Positions 26,139-34,114 of a DNA stretch of 37,164 nt are shown here, piece by piece. The translations under genes were made by a program, and so were the position numbers. Source of the stretch: Bacteroidota bacterium (lineage in GTDB: Bacteria; Bacteroidota; Bacteroidia; B-17B0; Aurantibacillaceae); NCBI GenBank assembly GCA_013297775.1, contig JAAFIL010000035.1:1-37164 (forward strand), written 5' to 3'. Below the pieces are notes generated by a model that saw nothing but the letters and a program-made list of their open reading frames with translations, did no database searches and was not told the DNA's origin. The first letter of the stretch is position 1. Every line of letters starts with the position of its first letter.

Positions 26139-26499
26139 AAGTCCTTCCGTTTTAGTGCCTTGTAAACATTGAGGTGGCAGTAAATTGGAGAAAATACAAT
26201 GCGTACTTTTCAGAGGTGTAAAATAACATAAGTCTCCGAGATGCTCATTTAAGGCCTCTGTCTTGTAAGCGGGTGTTTGATTTTCTATCATTTATCATAG
26301 TAGAGTTATCCGAAAACTTCCCTTACTCTCTTCCAACAAAAAAGAAAAGCGATTACTTTAATGGCTTGTTAGGTAAAACTAACATAGCTAGTTTCACACA
26401 ATCATTTGTTAATTTCACAGCACGTCGTTCACAAGTGCATGTTATTAATTACTTGTTTACCATAGCCTCACCCTTTTATTATGTATCTACTTTAGTTAA
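26139..26499. other. Intergenic DNA downstream of kinase-like gene
   Basis: No gene is supported. It holds the second 45-base direct repeat and, at about 26235-26292, a weak tRNA-like patch (GCTCATTT, then a CTTGTAA loop between wobble-rich stems, then TTTGATT). I regard that patch as a possible decayed remnant only. Confidence 0.35.
26338..26382 (+). repeat. 45-base direct repeat, copy 2
   Basis: Same orientation as 25385-25429, with two transitions between the copies. The sequence beyond each end is unrelated, so the repeat borders are sharp. Confidence 0.9.
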
Positions 26500-27912
26500 A
26501 TGATAAAGTATGTTATAGTCATTCTCAATGCGCTAGTCGTTTTTATTTTTAGTTGGCTCTCGGGCGATAATGGCATCAACCTAACAGGAAACTTTCCAAA
26601 GGCCATGAACCCAGGTACTGAAGTTCCGATTGAACTTACGGTTAAGAAGGGGAATTTAGGCGGATTTGCGAAATTACAACTCGAACTGCCAGAAGGGATA
26701 AGTGTAAAAGAAGGAGATAATAAAGGGGCTACCTTTTCGTATGTAAGCGGTTTAGCCAAATGGATTTGGACAGCTTTACCTGCCGATGCTGACCTAGTGG
26801 TAAAATGTATTTTAGTTGCCGATGCCAACGCTACTGGAAATAAAACCATTGGCGGCAAATTTTCGTTCGTAGAAAATAATGCCAAACAAGTTAGTGAAAT
26901 GCCCCCCGTAGAAATACAATTAACAACCAACAATACCAGTGCTGTAAACAGTTCAACCCCTGCTCCCAATTCAACGGAAGCCAACACTACCGCTATTAAA
27001 TCTAATACTGAAAATTTGGTGCCAACAACCAGCGAACCCAAAACCTTAGCTGGCGGCGAACCACTGGGTAACGTCTATGCTACGCGTAAAGTAACACCCC
27101 TTAGCAGCAACGAGTTTCAAATTGATATAAAAATCAAAAAAGATGGCACTAAAGGCTTTGCCAGATATAATGATAACTTACCCGAAGGTTTTACAGCTCG
27201 CCAAAGTAAAACTGACGGTGCTTCCTTTTCAGTAGCCGATAATAAAATAAAATTTGTGTGGGTCTCTGTTCCATCAACCGAAGAGCTAACTATTTCTTAC
27301 CTCTTAAAAGGCAGTAATACCAAGCCCGAAGAGTTAATTGGCGAATATTCGTACCTCGAAGATAATCAAAGTAAAAAAGTAAAAGTATTACCCGATTTGT
27401 TACCCGCTACACCAGAAATAGCCGCAGTTACTCCCGAAAAAAATACCAGTGTTGCTACTTCAACCGAACCCAAAAGCGAACCTAAAGTAAATGAAACCAC
27501 TTCTGTTAACACAACGCCATCTGCTCCCGTTAGTAAAGAACCAAAAGAAAAATCGAGTAACGCTAATACAACTTCTAACAAAACAGAAGCAACCTTAGCT
27601 GAAAATTTAGCTAAAAAAGAAGGAAAAGTAAACTATGCCGTGCAAGTAGGTGCCTTTGTAAATGGAAATGTAAATGCCGAAGTTTTGGCAAAAAAATTTA
27701 ATTTAAGTGCCAACATTCGCAGCGAAATGAAAGACGGATTTCACAAGTTCTTAATTGGCTCGCACAACGAATACATACAAGCACGCGATCAACGAGAAGT
27801 CATCAAAACAAATAATGGCATTAACGGTGCTTTTGTAGTAGCTTACAACAATGGACAACGCATTACAGTGCAAGAAGCCTTAACCATTAGTAGTCAAAAA
27901 TGGTTTAAGTAA
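26500..27912 (+). CDS. Envelope protein with duplicated domain and C-terminal SPOR domain
   Basis: The 470-residue protein starts with a hydrophobic segment (residues 3-21) that is a signal anchor or signal peptide. Two copies of a beta-rich domain follow. Copy 1 is at about 26-135 with GFAKLQLELPEGISVKEGD and ATFSYVSGLAKWIW. Copy 2 is at about 190-300 with GFARYNDNLPEGFTARQSK and ASFSVADNKIKFVW. A Thr/Ser/Asn/Pro-rich linker follows each. A SPOR-type domain ends the protein (VNYAVQVGAFVNGNV from residue 377). SPOR domains bind denuded peptidoglycan, so an envelope role is likely. The following gene also carries SPOR domains, and a gap of 83 bases with a possible -7 box separates them. Confidence 0.78.
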   Translation: MIKYVIVILNALVVFIFSWLSGDNGINLTGNFPKAMNPGTEVPIELTVKKGNLGGFAKLQLELPEGISVKEGDNKGATFSYVSGLAKWIWTALPADADLVVKCILVADANATGNKTIGGKFSFVENNAKQVSEMPPVEIQLTTNNTSAVNSSTPAPNSTEANTTAIKSNTENLVPTTSEPKTLAGGEPLGNVYATRKVTPLSSNEFQIDIKIKKDGTKGFARYNDNLPEGFTARQSKTDGASFSVADNKIKFVWVSVPSTEELTISYLLKGSNTKPEELIGEYSYLEDNQSKKVKVLPDLLPATPEIAAVTPEKNTSVATSTEPKSEPKVNETTSVNTTPSAPVSKEPKEKSSNANTTSNKTEATLAENLAKKEGKVNYAVQVGAFVNGNVNAEVLAKKFNLSANIRSEMKDGFHKFLIGSHNEYIQARDQREVIKTNNGINGAFVVAYNNGQRITVQEALTISSQKWFK

Positions 27913-27995
27913 GCAGCGTATTATTGCTAAAAGTTTAATTGCACTAACAGAAACGTTAACACACAAATTTTGTATATTTACACAAACGATATGGT

Positions 27996-30455
27996 ATGCG
28001 CAGCATAATTTTATGCTTTCTTTTAATAGTGGGTACAAGTTTATTTGGACAGACCGACACGTCCAAAACAGAATCGCCATTAGATAAACTGAACCCTGAT
28101 GAATTGTTGCAATACTACCTCAACGAAAACCCACCGCAATGGCCAAAAGGCCCTCTATTTGTTGGCGATACCCTTTTTAACGAACTCAATAATGGTGTTG
28201 TGCCAACCACCACACTTAATGGCGAGGGCTTATATTATGGGAGTATAGATAGCCGTTCAATGAATGATTTAGAGGTAGGAATTACACCCAAAGAACTACA
28301 AGCCCTTCGTCCAAAAGTATCTTTAGGAATGGGACGTTTAGGCTTTTACGGTGACTTATACGAAAAACGTTTCCAATCGCCTTTAGTAGCACGAATGGGC
28401 TTCGATTTAAATGTATCGCAACGTTTAACCCGCTATTTGCAACTTAATTTTAACGTTCTATTTGGGAAATTAGGTGCCAATGAAGTAACCCCTAATCGCT
28501 ACGAAAATTTTCAATCCGAAATTAGAGCAGGTGGTCTTAATTTAGTTTACGATTTTGGTAATTTCATTCCCGACCTCTACAAAGTAAGGCCCTTTGTAAG
28601 CCTCGGGTTTACAGGGTTCGAGTTTTTAAGTAAAACCGATTTAATGGATGGAAGTGGCAACGTTTACTATTATTGGAACGATGGCTCCATTAAAGATAAA
28701 GCCGAAGGTTCGGCCAATGCTATGTTTGCAAAAGATTTAAAGCGCGACTACATTTATGAAACCGATATACGAGAACGGAATGCTGATGGGTTTGGTAAAT
28801 ATCCCGAGCGTTCGTTTGCCATTCCTATAGGCGCAGGCTTTGTGATGCAAGCTGGCCCTCGTGTAGATGTGAAATTTAATTTTCAACTCTTTTTTACAGG
28901 CACCGATTACATAGATGGCGTAACAAAAGACAGTAAAGGCAATCGCAGCGGCACCAAGTCTCGCGATAACTTCTCGTATTCATCCGTATCACTTCAATAC
29001 GATTTATTAGCACCAAAAACCATAAAGCCACCCAAAGATGCGTATAAAAATACCGATTGGTTGGCCATTGATAACGAAGACAGTGATAAAGATGGTGTAA
29101 GAGATTGGGACGATAAATGCCATGGCACTCCACAAGGTGTGAAAGTAAATGCGTTTGGTTGCCCCGAAGACGATGATAACGATGGCGTTCCCAATTACAT
29201 GGATGATGAAAATCCAACCGCTGCGGGCTTACCCGTTAATGCACGAGGTGTGGCACAAACCGATGAATATTGGGCGCGTTGGTATGCCGAGTATATGGAC
29301 ACAGTAGGCCTCGATAAAAAAATACAATACGTTGGAAATATTTTCGATTTAGCAAGTAATAAACCTCGCCTCAGCGATGAGAAAACAATGTACACCATTG
29401 AGTTGGGGCGTTATGCAAACGGCGTTCCTGCTACTGAAATGGCAGAGTTATTGAGCATTGGCGACATCCGCTCAACTACACTCGAAGACGGTACTACCGT
29501 AATTTACACGGCTGGTAATTACGATAAAATTTCAAAAGCGTTAAAACGAAAAGAACAATTTGAAAAAGATGGCAAAACCAATGCGAAAGTATCTTCACTT
29601 AAAAACAAAAAAATAGAAAACCTTAGCGAAGATGAAGTTACCGTATTATTAGAAAAAGAAAAAGCAAACGACCTCGCGCTCAACGCTAGTGCAGGTAATG
29701 CCACCAAATCAGACACCACTAATACATCTTCTGGAAATACCAACGGTTCAAACACCAATGGTAACTCGGCAAGTAGTGGCACGAACACAACAACTCCAAA
29801 CACTACAAACAATCCCGAAGCTGGTGCATCAACTAACGAAGCCGCCAACGATATTGAAGTGTTTGGAAAAGACGACATCGTTTACCGTGTGCAACTTGGT
29901 GCCTATAAAAATAAAATCAATCCAAGCATATTTAATACCAGTGCCGGCGTGTTAGAATTAAAAATGGGCGAAAATTTATTCCGCTACGTTACCCGTGGCT
30001 ACAAAACCATTGAAGATGCCGCTTCGGTGCGTGCCGACTTAGTAATACAAGGCTATAGCGATGCGTTTGTTACCGCTTATCAAGGCGGGAAACGCATCCC
30101 CTTAAACAAAACAAAAGCCACCGTAGATAAAAACTTTAAAGAAGATTTAGATGAAAGTAAAATCTTTAGTTCGGTTGATAAAAAATTGGTGAATTTTAAA
30201 ATTCAATTAGGTGCCTTAAAAAAACCTACTAAAGAAGCAGAATATAACGAACTGTATAAAGACATCACTAATTTAGATAAGCAAAATACCAACACCGGTA
30301 TGATACGCTATACAACGGGCAGTTTTACGAATTATGAAGAAGCCGAAAAGTACCGCAAACAACTCGAAGACAGCGGCTTTTCAGATGGGTTTATTATTGC
30401 CACTTTCAAAAGCGAAATAATTTCCATTCAAGAAGCACTCGAACTTTTAAAATAA
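27996..30455 (+). CDS. Outer-membrane beta-barrel protein with TSP3 repeats and three SPOR-like domains
   Basis: The protein of 819 residues has a signal peptide (1-19). Residues about 90-345 form a beta-barrel-like region (SLGMGRLGFYGDLYEKR, LNFNVLFGKLG, RPFVSLGFTGFEF). Thrombospondin type 3-like calcium-binding repeats lie at about 357-403 (DSDKDGVRDWDDKC, DDDNDGVPNYMDD). Three SPOR-like segments begin near 465 (YTIELGRYANG), 628 (YRVQLGAYKNK) and 733 (FKIQLGALKKP), with a Ser/Thr/Asn-rich linker at about 565-610. Usual OmpA-like proteins have an OmpA domain after TSP3 repeats; here SPOR repeats may do that peptidoglycan-binding job. A TATATTTA box 15 bases before the ATG is a possible promoter element. 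Confidence 0.8.
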   Translation: MRSIILCFLLIVGTSLFGQTDTSKTESPLDKLNPDELLQYYLNENPPQWPKGPLFVGDTLFNELNNGVVPTTTLNGEGLYYGSIDSRSMNDLEVGITPKELQALRPKVSLGMGRLGFYGDLYEKRFQSPLVARMGFDLNVSQRLTRYLQLNFNVLFGKLGANEVTPNRYENFQSEIRAGGLNLVYDFGNFIPDLYKVRPFVSLGFTGFEFLSKTDLMDGSGNVYYYWNDGSIKDKAEGSANAMFAKDLKRDYIYETDIRERNADGFGKYPERSFAIPIGAGFVMQAGPRVDVKFNFQLFFTGTDYIDGVTKDSKGNRSGTKSRDNFSYSSVSLQYDLLAPKTIKPPKDAYKNTDWLAIDNEDSDKDGVRDWDDKCHGTPQGVKVNAFGCPEDDDNDGVPNYMDDENPTAAGLPVNARGVAQTDEYWARWYAEYMDTVGLDKKIQYVGNIFDLASNKPRLSDEKTMYTIELGRYANGVPATEMAELLSIGDIRSTTLEDGTTVIYTAGNYDKISKALKRKEQFEKDGKTNAKVSSLKNKKIENLSEDEVTVLLEKEKANDLALNASAGNATKSDTTNTSSGNTNGSNTNGNSASSGTNTTTPNTTNNPEAGASTNEAANDIEVFGKDDIVYRVQLGAYKNKINPSIFNTSAGVLELKMGENLFRYVTRGYKTIEDAASVRADLVIQGYSDAFVTAYQGGKRIPLNKTKATVDKNFKEDLDESKIFSSVDKKLVNFKIQLGALKKPTKEAEYNELYKDITNLDKQNTNTGMIRYTTGSFTNYEEAEKYRKQLEDSGFSDGFIIATFKSEIISIQEALELLK

Positions 30456-30467
30456 GTGAAGGTTTAC

Positions 30468-30497
30468 TTGTGTTGCAAAAATATTTAATTACCTTTA
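30468..30497 (+). promoter_or_regulatory. Possible promoter of small secreted protein gene
   Basis: TTG at 30468-30470 and TACCTTTA at 30490-30497 are separated by 19 bases. The -7 box differs from TAnnTTTG only in its last base and lies 16 bases before the ATG. Confidence 0.4.
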
Positions 30498-30513
30498 ATT
30501 AAAATTTAATAGC

Positions 30514-30876
30514 ATGAAAACAAAATATTTTACACTAGCGTCAGCCTTTGTGTTATCGAGTTTAGCCATCAATGCGCAAAACATTCAAAAAAGCACAGAT
30601 GCAAAAGATGAAAAAGCAACTGAAACCCCTGTTAAGCAAGAGCCTAAAACCAAAACTGTAAAAAAAGAAGTCATTAATCCAGACGGAACAAAATCTGTTA
30701 TTGAAGAAAAAGTAGCTGAGGAAAAGAAAGCTGCACCTGCGCCAGCTACACGCATGGCTATTAATGAAAAAGGAATTCCGACTTCGGGAAAAACTACAAA
30801 AAAAGAAGCTAAAAAAGAAGAAAAACCATCGTCGGTAGGCAGCACCATTAACGCCAAACCCGAAGACAAAAAATAA
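30514..30876 (+). CDS. Small secreted Lys/Glu-rich protein, unknown function
   Basis: The protein has 120 residues with a clean signal peptide (MKTKYFTLASAFVLSSLAIN then AQ). The mature part is almost entirely Lys, Glu, Ala, Thr and Pro (KKEAKKEEK near the end) and should be disordered. No domain is recognised. It might bind the cell wall or other acidic or basic partners. It is closed by a strong terminator 15 bases after its stop, so it forms a single-gene transcription unit or the end of one with the SPOR genes. Confidence 0.75.
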   Translation: MKTKYFTLASAFVLSSLAINAQNIQKSTDAKDEKATETPVKQEPKTKTVKKEVINPDGTKSVIEEKVAEEKKAAPAPATRMAINEKGIPTSGKTTKKEAKKEEKPSSVGSTINAKPEDKK

Positions 30877-30891
30877 ATTAAAATGAGTGAT

Positions 30892-30930
30892 AAAGCTGCT
30901 TTTGGTATTTAACACCAAAGCAGCTTTTTA
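30892..30930 (+). terminator. Intrinsic terminator between small secreted protein and Sua5-family gene
   Basis: AAAGCTGCTTTTGGT (30892-30906) pairs with ACCAAAGCAGCTTT (30914-30927) with one bulged T, followed by five T. Its presence argues against starting the next gene at the GTG at 30887, because that would place this hairpin inside the coding region. Confidence 0.9.
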
Positions 30931-30940
30931 TTTTGAACCC

Positions 30941-31564
30941 ATGCTCATACGACTCAATAATGAAGTACCCCAAAGTAAAGAAACTAACCGCATTGTAGAA
31001 ATATTAAAGCAAGGCGGTGTTATCATTTACCCAACCGATACGGTTTACGCCTTAGGCGGCGATATTACCAGTTCTAAAGCTGTTGAACGCATCTGTCAAC
31101 TCAAACAAATAAAACCCGAAAAATCGAATTTTAGTTTTGTGTGCAGTAACCTCAGTCATTTAAGTGAATATGCCAAACCAATTCCCAACAGCATTTTTCG
31201 CATTATGAAAAAAGCATTACCTGGGCCTTACACCTTTATTTTAGAAGCCAACACAAAAGTTCCCAAACTTTTAAAACAAAATAAAAAAACAGTTGGTATT
31301 CGTGTTCCAAATAATTCCATTTGCCACGAAATTGTAAAAGCACTCGGTAACCCGCTTATATCAACAAGTTTACACGATAACAGCGACGATATTTTAGAAT
31401 ACTTTAGCGACCCCGAAGTTATTCACCAACATTACGAAACTAAAGTAGATGCCGTGATAGATGGCGGACACGGCAACATTTATCCAAGCACCATACTCGA
31501 TGCCAGTTCGGGCGAAATTATAATACTTCGCGAAGGGCTTGGCTCGCTCGATATTTTAAATTAA
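30941..31564 (+). CDS. Sua5/YciO/YrdC family protein (L-threonylcarbamoyladenylate synthase type)
   Basis: From the ATG at 30941 the protein has 207 residues, the usual size of the YciO branch. Motifs include IIYPTDTVYALGGD at about residues 28-41, KPEKSNFSF in place of the KxR/SxN nucleotide-binding set, LPGPYTFIL, VGIRVPNN and PLISTSL. The YrdC branch makes threonylcarbamoyl-AMP for the t6A37 modification of tRNA; YciO paralogues have weaker or unclear activity. The spacing and lack of a C-terminal Sua5 domain do not decide between them. The in-frame GTG at 30887 is rejected because it would run through a terminator. The next gene starts 13 bases after the stop. Confidence 0.88.
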   Translation: MLIRLNNEVPQSKETNRIVEILKQGGVIIYPTDTVYALGGDITSSKAVERICQLKQIKPEKSNFSFVCSNLSHLSEYAKPIPNSIFRIMKKALPGPYTFILEANTKVPKLLKQNKKTVGIRVPNNSICHEIVKALGNPLISTSLHDNSDDILEYFSDPEVIHQHYETKVDAVIDGGHGNIYPSTILDASSGEIIILREGLGSLDILN

Positions 31565-31577
31565 TCCTTTTTACTTT

Positions 31578-32471
31578 ATGTCTTTACCGCTTACTATTAC
31601 TGGCTTTTCTACAGCATTATTTTCAACTTGGTATTTTATAGAAGAATTAGGCATTGTGTTTGACGCTGGCGACGGGTTAAGCGCAGGGCTTTTACAAAAA
31701 AGTCGTAAAGTGAAACACGCGTTTATCTCTCATGCCGACCGCGACCATATAACCGGACTTTTACAATTCCATCAATTAAATGCCCAAGAAGGATTTCCAA
31801 AAATTTATTACCCTATCCACAGTGGCTCATTTCAGGCTCTACGCTCCTTTTCAGAAAAATTTGATCCACAAGCTGGCACTACCGAATGGATAGGTCTAAA
31901 TCATGCCGATGAAATTCAACTTAAACCTAACCTCATGGTGCAAGCCTTCCGAAATGCGCACATACCCGTTGCTGAAACGTTTATTAAAAGTTTAGGATTT
32001 AAAGTATATACCACACGCACCAAATTAAAATCAGATTATACTCACCTTAATCAAAACGAATTACTGCATTTAATTAAAGAACGCGGACGCGATGCGTTGC
32101 ATGAACTTATAAAAACAAATGTAATAGCTTATTCGGGCGATACGCCTCAAGAGCCAGACGATCTTGAAAAATGGAGCGATGTTAAATTACTAATTCACGA
32201 AGCCACCTTCTTTAAACGCGATGCTGCTCTAATTCAACACGCACACATTAATAAACACAGTTTACTGGAAGATGTTATTGAAATGGCAAGTCAGTTAAAA
32301 AATTTAGAGCAATTGGTCTTAGGCCATTTCTCGAAACGTTACGAGCATGAAGAAATAGATTTGCAAATCAAAACCTGTTGTAAACACTTTGGTATAAAAA
32401 TTCCTGTTTATAGATTATTGCCTGGACAAGTACACCGAAAATTACTTTCAGAAGATCCTATCTATAATTAA
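31578..32471 (+). CDS. MBL-fold metallohydrolase, RNase Z-like
   Basis: The 297-residue soluble protein shows the metallo-beta-lactamase signature H52-A-D54-R-D56-H57 in FISHADRDHITG. It continues with IAYSGDT, LLIHEATFFKRDA and HINKHSLLEDVIEMA, the LVLGHFSKRY segment being the typical late metal-ligand region of RNase Z-like enzymes. Canonical RNase Z has HxHxDH; here the first motif is HADRDH, so tRNA 3' processing should not be assumed. It is likely cotranscribed with the Sua5-family gene. A MITE-like element lies after it. Confidence 0.8.
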   Translation: MSLPLTITGFSTALFSTWYFIEELGIVFDAGDGLSAGLLQKSRKVKHAFISHADRDHITGLLQFHQLNAQEGFPKIYYPIHSGSFQALRSFSEKFDPQAGTTEWIGLNHADEIQLKPNLMVQAFRNAHIPVAETFIKSLGFKVYTTRTKLKSDYTHLNQNELLHLIKERGRDALHELIKTNVIAYSGDTPQEPDDLEKWSDVKLLIHEATFFKRDAALIQHAHINKHSLLEDVIEMASQLKNLEQLVLGHFSKRYEHEEIDLQIKTCCKHFGIKIPVYRLLPGQVHRKLLSEDPIYN

Positions 32472-32600
32472 TCCTATCAATAGGAAAGAACTCTAAATTT
32501 CTGCATTCATTAACTTTGATTGGTGTAACAAGTCTAATCTGCCAACAACAACGCATACGCTTCTTCCTTTGCGAACTAGGCGACTTAGCGTGCCATATCA

Positions 32601-32762
32601 CACCAACATCATTTCTAAAAGATACGTTGACCCAGTTTCTTTTTCTCTTATACTTCCTCAAAAATTATACCCGTAGGCCTTGCTACGCCTATAATTTTTT
32701 CATCGCCTAAAAGAAAAATAATTCTGGTTCAACTTGTATCTTTTAGAACCGATATTGGTATC
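32601..32762 (-). repeat. Fold-back MITE-like element, copy 2
   Basis: This is the reverse complement of 10101-10262 with scattered substitutions and a few indels; GATACGTTGACCC, CTTATACTTCCTCAAAAATT and AATAATTCTGGTTCAACTTG are identical blocks. It also lies between convergent genes (MBL hydrolase and glycosyltransferase). A 67-codon minus-strand frame within it is not a gene. Confidence 0.88.
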
Positions 32763-32819
32763 AGCGTTATACACAAAACTTATAATCCAATGCAAGCGTT
32801 CATTCTAAAAAATTTCTTC

Positions 32820-33563
32820 CTAAAAAAATTGAAAAAGTTTACGCAAAGGTTTCAACCACAAGGTATAAAATCGAGGTTTCAACCCATTGATGCGCCAGGC
32901 ATTTCTATCTTCGGCATTGGCTCTTAATCTATTCTTTAGCGTTACGTTACTTAGCCCTCCAACTCTCATTTTAATTATATACTCGGGCAAATAACAAAGT
33001 TTAATCCCCTGCTTGTGAATAAACCGCAACATCAATTCATAATCGGCTGCCGATTTAAAACTCAAATTAAAGTTCCCATAGTGTTGATAGCACTCCTTAC
33101 GCACAAAAAAAGTAGGATGTGGGGGCATCCATCCATTTAAAAAAGCACCAGGCTTGTAGAACCCACTATTCCATTGACGTATAACGCGGTTAGTATCCTG
33201 TCTATCCACATAATACAAATTAGCATATAAAGCATCGGCCTGCGTTTGCTTTAGCATAAATGCTACCTTTTCTAATACTGTTGCTGCTGTATAAAAATCA
33301 TCGCTATGTAAAATGCCTACCACATCGCCAGTAGCCAAGGCTATGCCTTTATTTAAAGCATCGTATAAACCTTTGTCCGTCTCCGAAATAAATTGATGAA
33401 TGTGCGCACGGTATTTTTGAACCAAAGTCAAGGTGCCATCACGCGAACCACCGTCCACCACAATGTATTCAACGTTTGTATAAGTTTGCGCTATAACCGA
33501 TTGAATCGTTTGCTCTAAAGTGGCTGCACTGTTATACGTTATGGTAATGATCGAAATTTTCAT
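32820..33563 (-). CDS. Family 2 glycosyltransferase
   Basis: The 247-residue protein starts with the GT-A fold opening ISIITITYNSAATLEQTI and has VVDGGSRDGT at residues 35-44, SETDKGLYDALNKGI and the metal-binding HSDDFY at about 86-91. The segment WMPPHPTFFVRKE is typical of GT2 enzymes of the WcaE/WcaA type in surface polysaccharide loci. It would transfer a sugar from a nucleotide donor onto a lipid-linked or polysaccharide acceptor at the cytoplasmic face. Its ATG overlaps the stop of the upstream phosphatase by four bases (ATGA), so it belongs to the heptose operon and is a good candidate to use the activated heptose. Confidence 0.9.
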   Translation of the reverse strand: MKISIITITYNSAATLEQTIQSVIAQTYTNVEYIVVDGGSRDGTLTLVQKYRAHIHQFISETDKGLYDALNKGIALATGDVVGILHSDDFYTAATVLEKVAFMLKQTQADALYANLYYVDRQDTNRVIRQWNSGFYKPGAFLNGWMPPHPTFFVRKECYQHYGNFNLSFKSAADYELMLRFIHKQGIKLCYLPEYIIKMRVGGLSNVTLKNRLRANAEDRNAWRINGLKPRFYTLWLKPLRKLFQFF

Positions 33564-34114
33564 GTGGCAGGTGGCAAAGCCTCAATAAACGCTGATAACG
33601 TATTAAAGTGAAAATCTACATCGGCACTACTAATTGGCGATGGCGCAATGTAAACCGTGTACATACCTGCTTTACGACCAAATGCCATATCGCTTAAACT
33701 ATCGCCAACAATTATACTCTTACTAAATTCTATTTCGGGAAAATCTTTTTTGGCTTGCAAAGCCATACCAATGCCGGGCTTGCGGGTAGGATGATTATCT
33801 GTGGCAAGGTAAGGCGAAAAATAAACCTTATCTACCTTAGCCTTAAAATACGCCAATTCGTATTGCATGTTTTTATGAATCAATTCTAAATCTTCGGTTC
33901 GGTAAAGCCCCTTGCCAATACCTTGTTGGTTAGTAACGACCACCACACGATTAAAACATTGATTTAAAATTTGGAACTTAGGTAAAACCCCTTCAATAAA
34001 TTCAAACTCTATCCAATGCTTTACATAATCGTTATCCAGTTTTTTATTAATAACGCCATCACGGTCTAAAAATAAAGACCATGTTTTATCAATACGCAAA
34101 TCGTTCAAAATCAT
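33560..34114 (-). CDS. gmhB: HAD-IIIA phosphatase, GmhB-like heptose bisphosphate phosphatase
   Basis: GmhB removes the C7 phosphate from heptose 1,7-bisphosphate. From the ATG at 34114 the protein has 184 residues. The HAD nucleophile motif is D17-R-D19-G-V in SLFLDRDGVINKK, motif II is VVVTNQQG, motif III includes TRKPGIGM, and motif IV is IIVGDSLSDMAFGRKAGM. Many GmhB proteins have a zinc loop with several Cys before RKP; here that stretch reads SPYLATDNHPTRKP and has no Cys, so the zinc site is missing. A GTG at 34135 would extend it by seven residues. It overlaps the upstream gene by 26 bases (from the ATG). Confidence 0.82.
   Translation of the reverse strand: MILNDLRIDKTWSLFLDRDGVINKKLDNDYVKHWIEFEFIEGVLPKFQILNQCFNRVVVVTNQQGIGKGLYRTEDLELIHKNMQYELAYFKAKVDKVYFSPYLATDNHPTRKPGIGMALQAKKDFPEIEFSKSIIVGDSLSDMAFGRKAGMYTVYIAPSPISSADVDFHFNTLSAFIEALPPAT

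Noticed and set aside
25385-26382. CRISPR array
   Set aside because: Only two repeat copies are present and they are separated by 908 bases that encode a protein; there is no spacer pattern and no cas gene.
26500-27041. 181-codon minus-strand frame opposite the first SPOR gene
   Set aside because: It is a shadow frame; the plus-strand product has a duplicated domain and a SPOR domain, which cannot arise by chance.
29519-29878. 119-codon minus-strand open frame
   Set aside because: It is a shadow of the SPOR/TSP3 gene linker; the plus-strand protein has clear domains and a signal peptide.
30562-30918. 118-codon Phe/Ser-rich minus-strand open frame
   Set aside because: It is antisense to the Lys/Glu-rich secreted protein and its terminator; the Phe runs are the complement of Lys codons.
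32458-32661. 67-codon minus-strand and 64-codon plus-strand frames after the MBL gene
   Set aside because: Both run into the MITE-like repeat, have no domain similarity and lack sensible starts.
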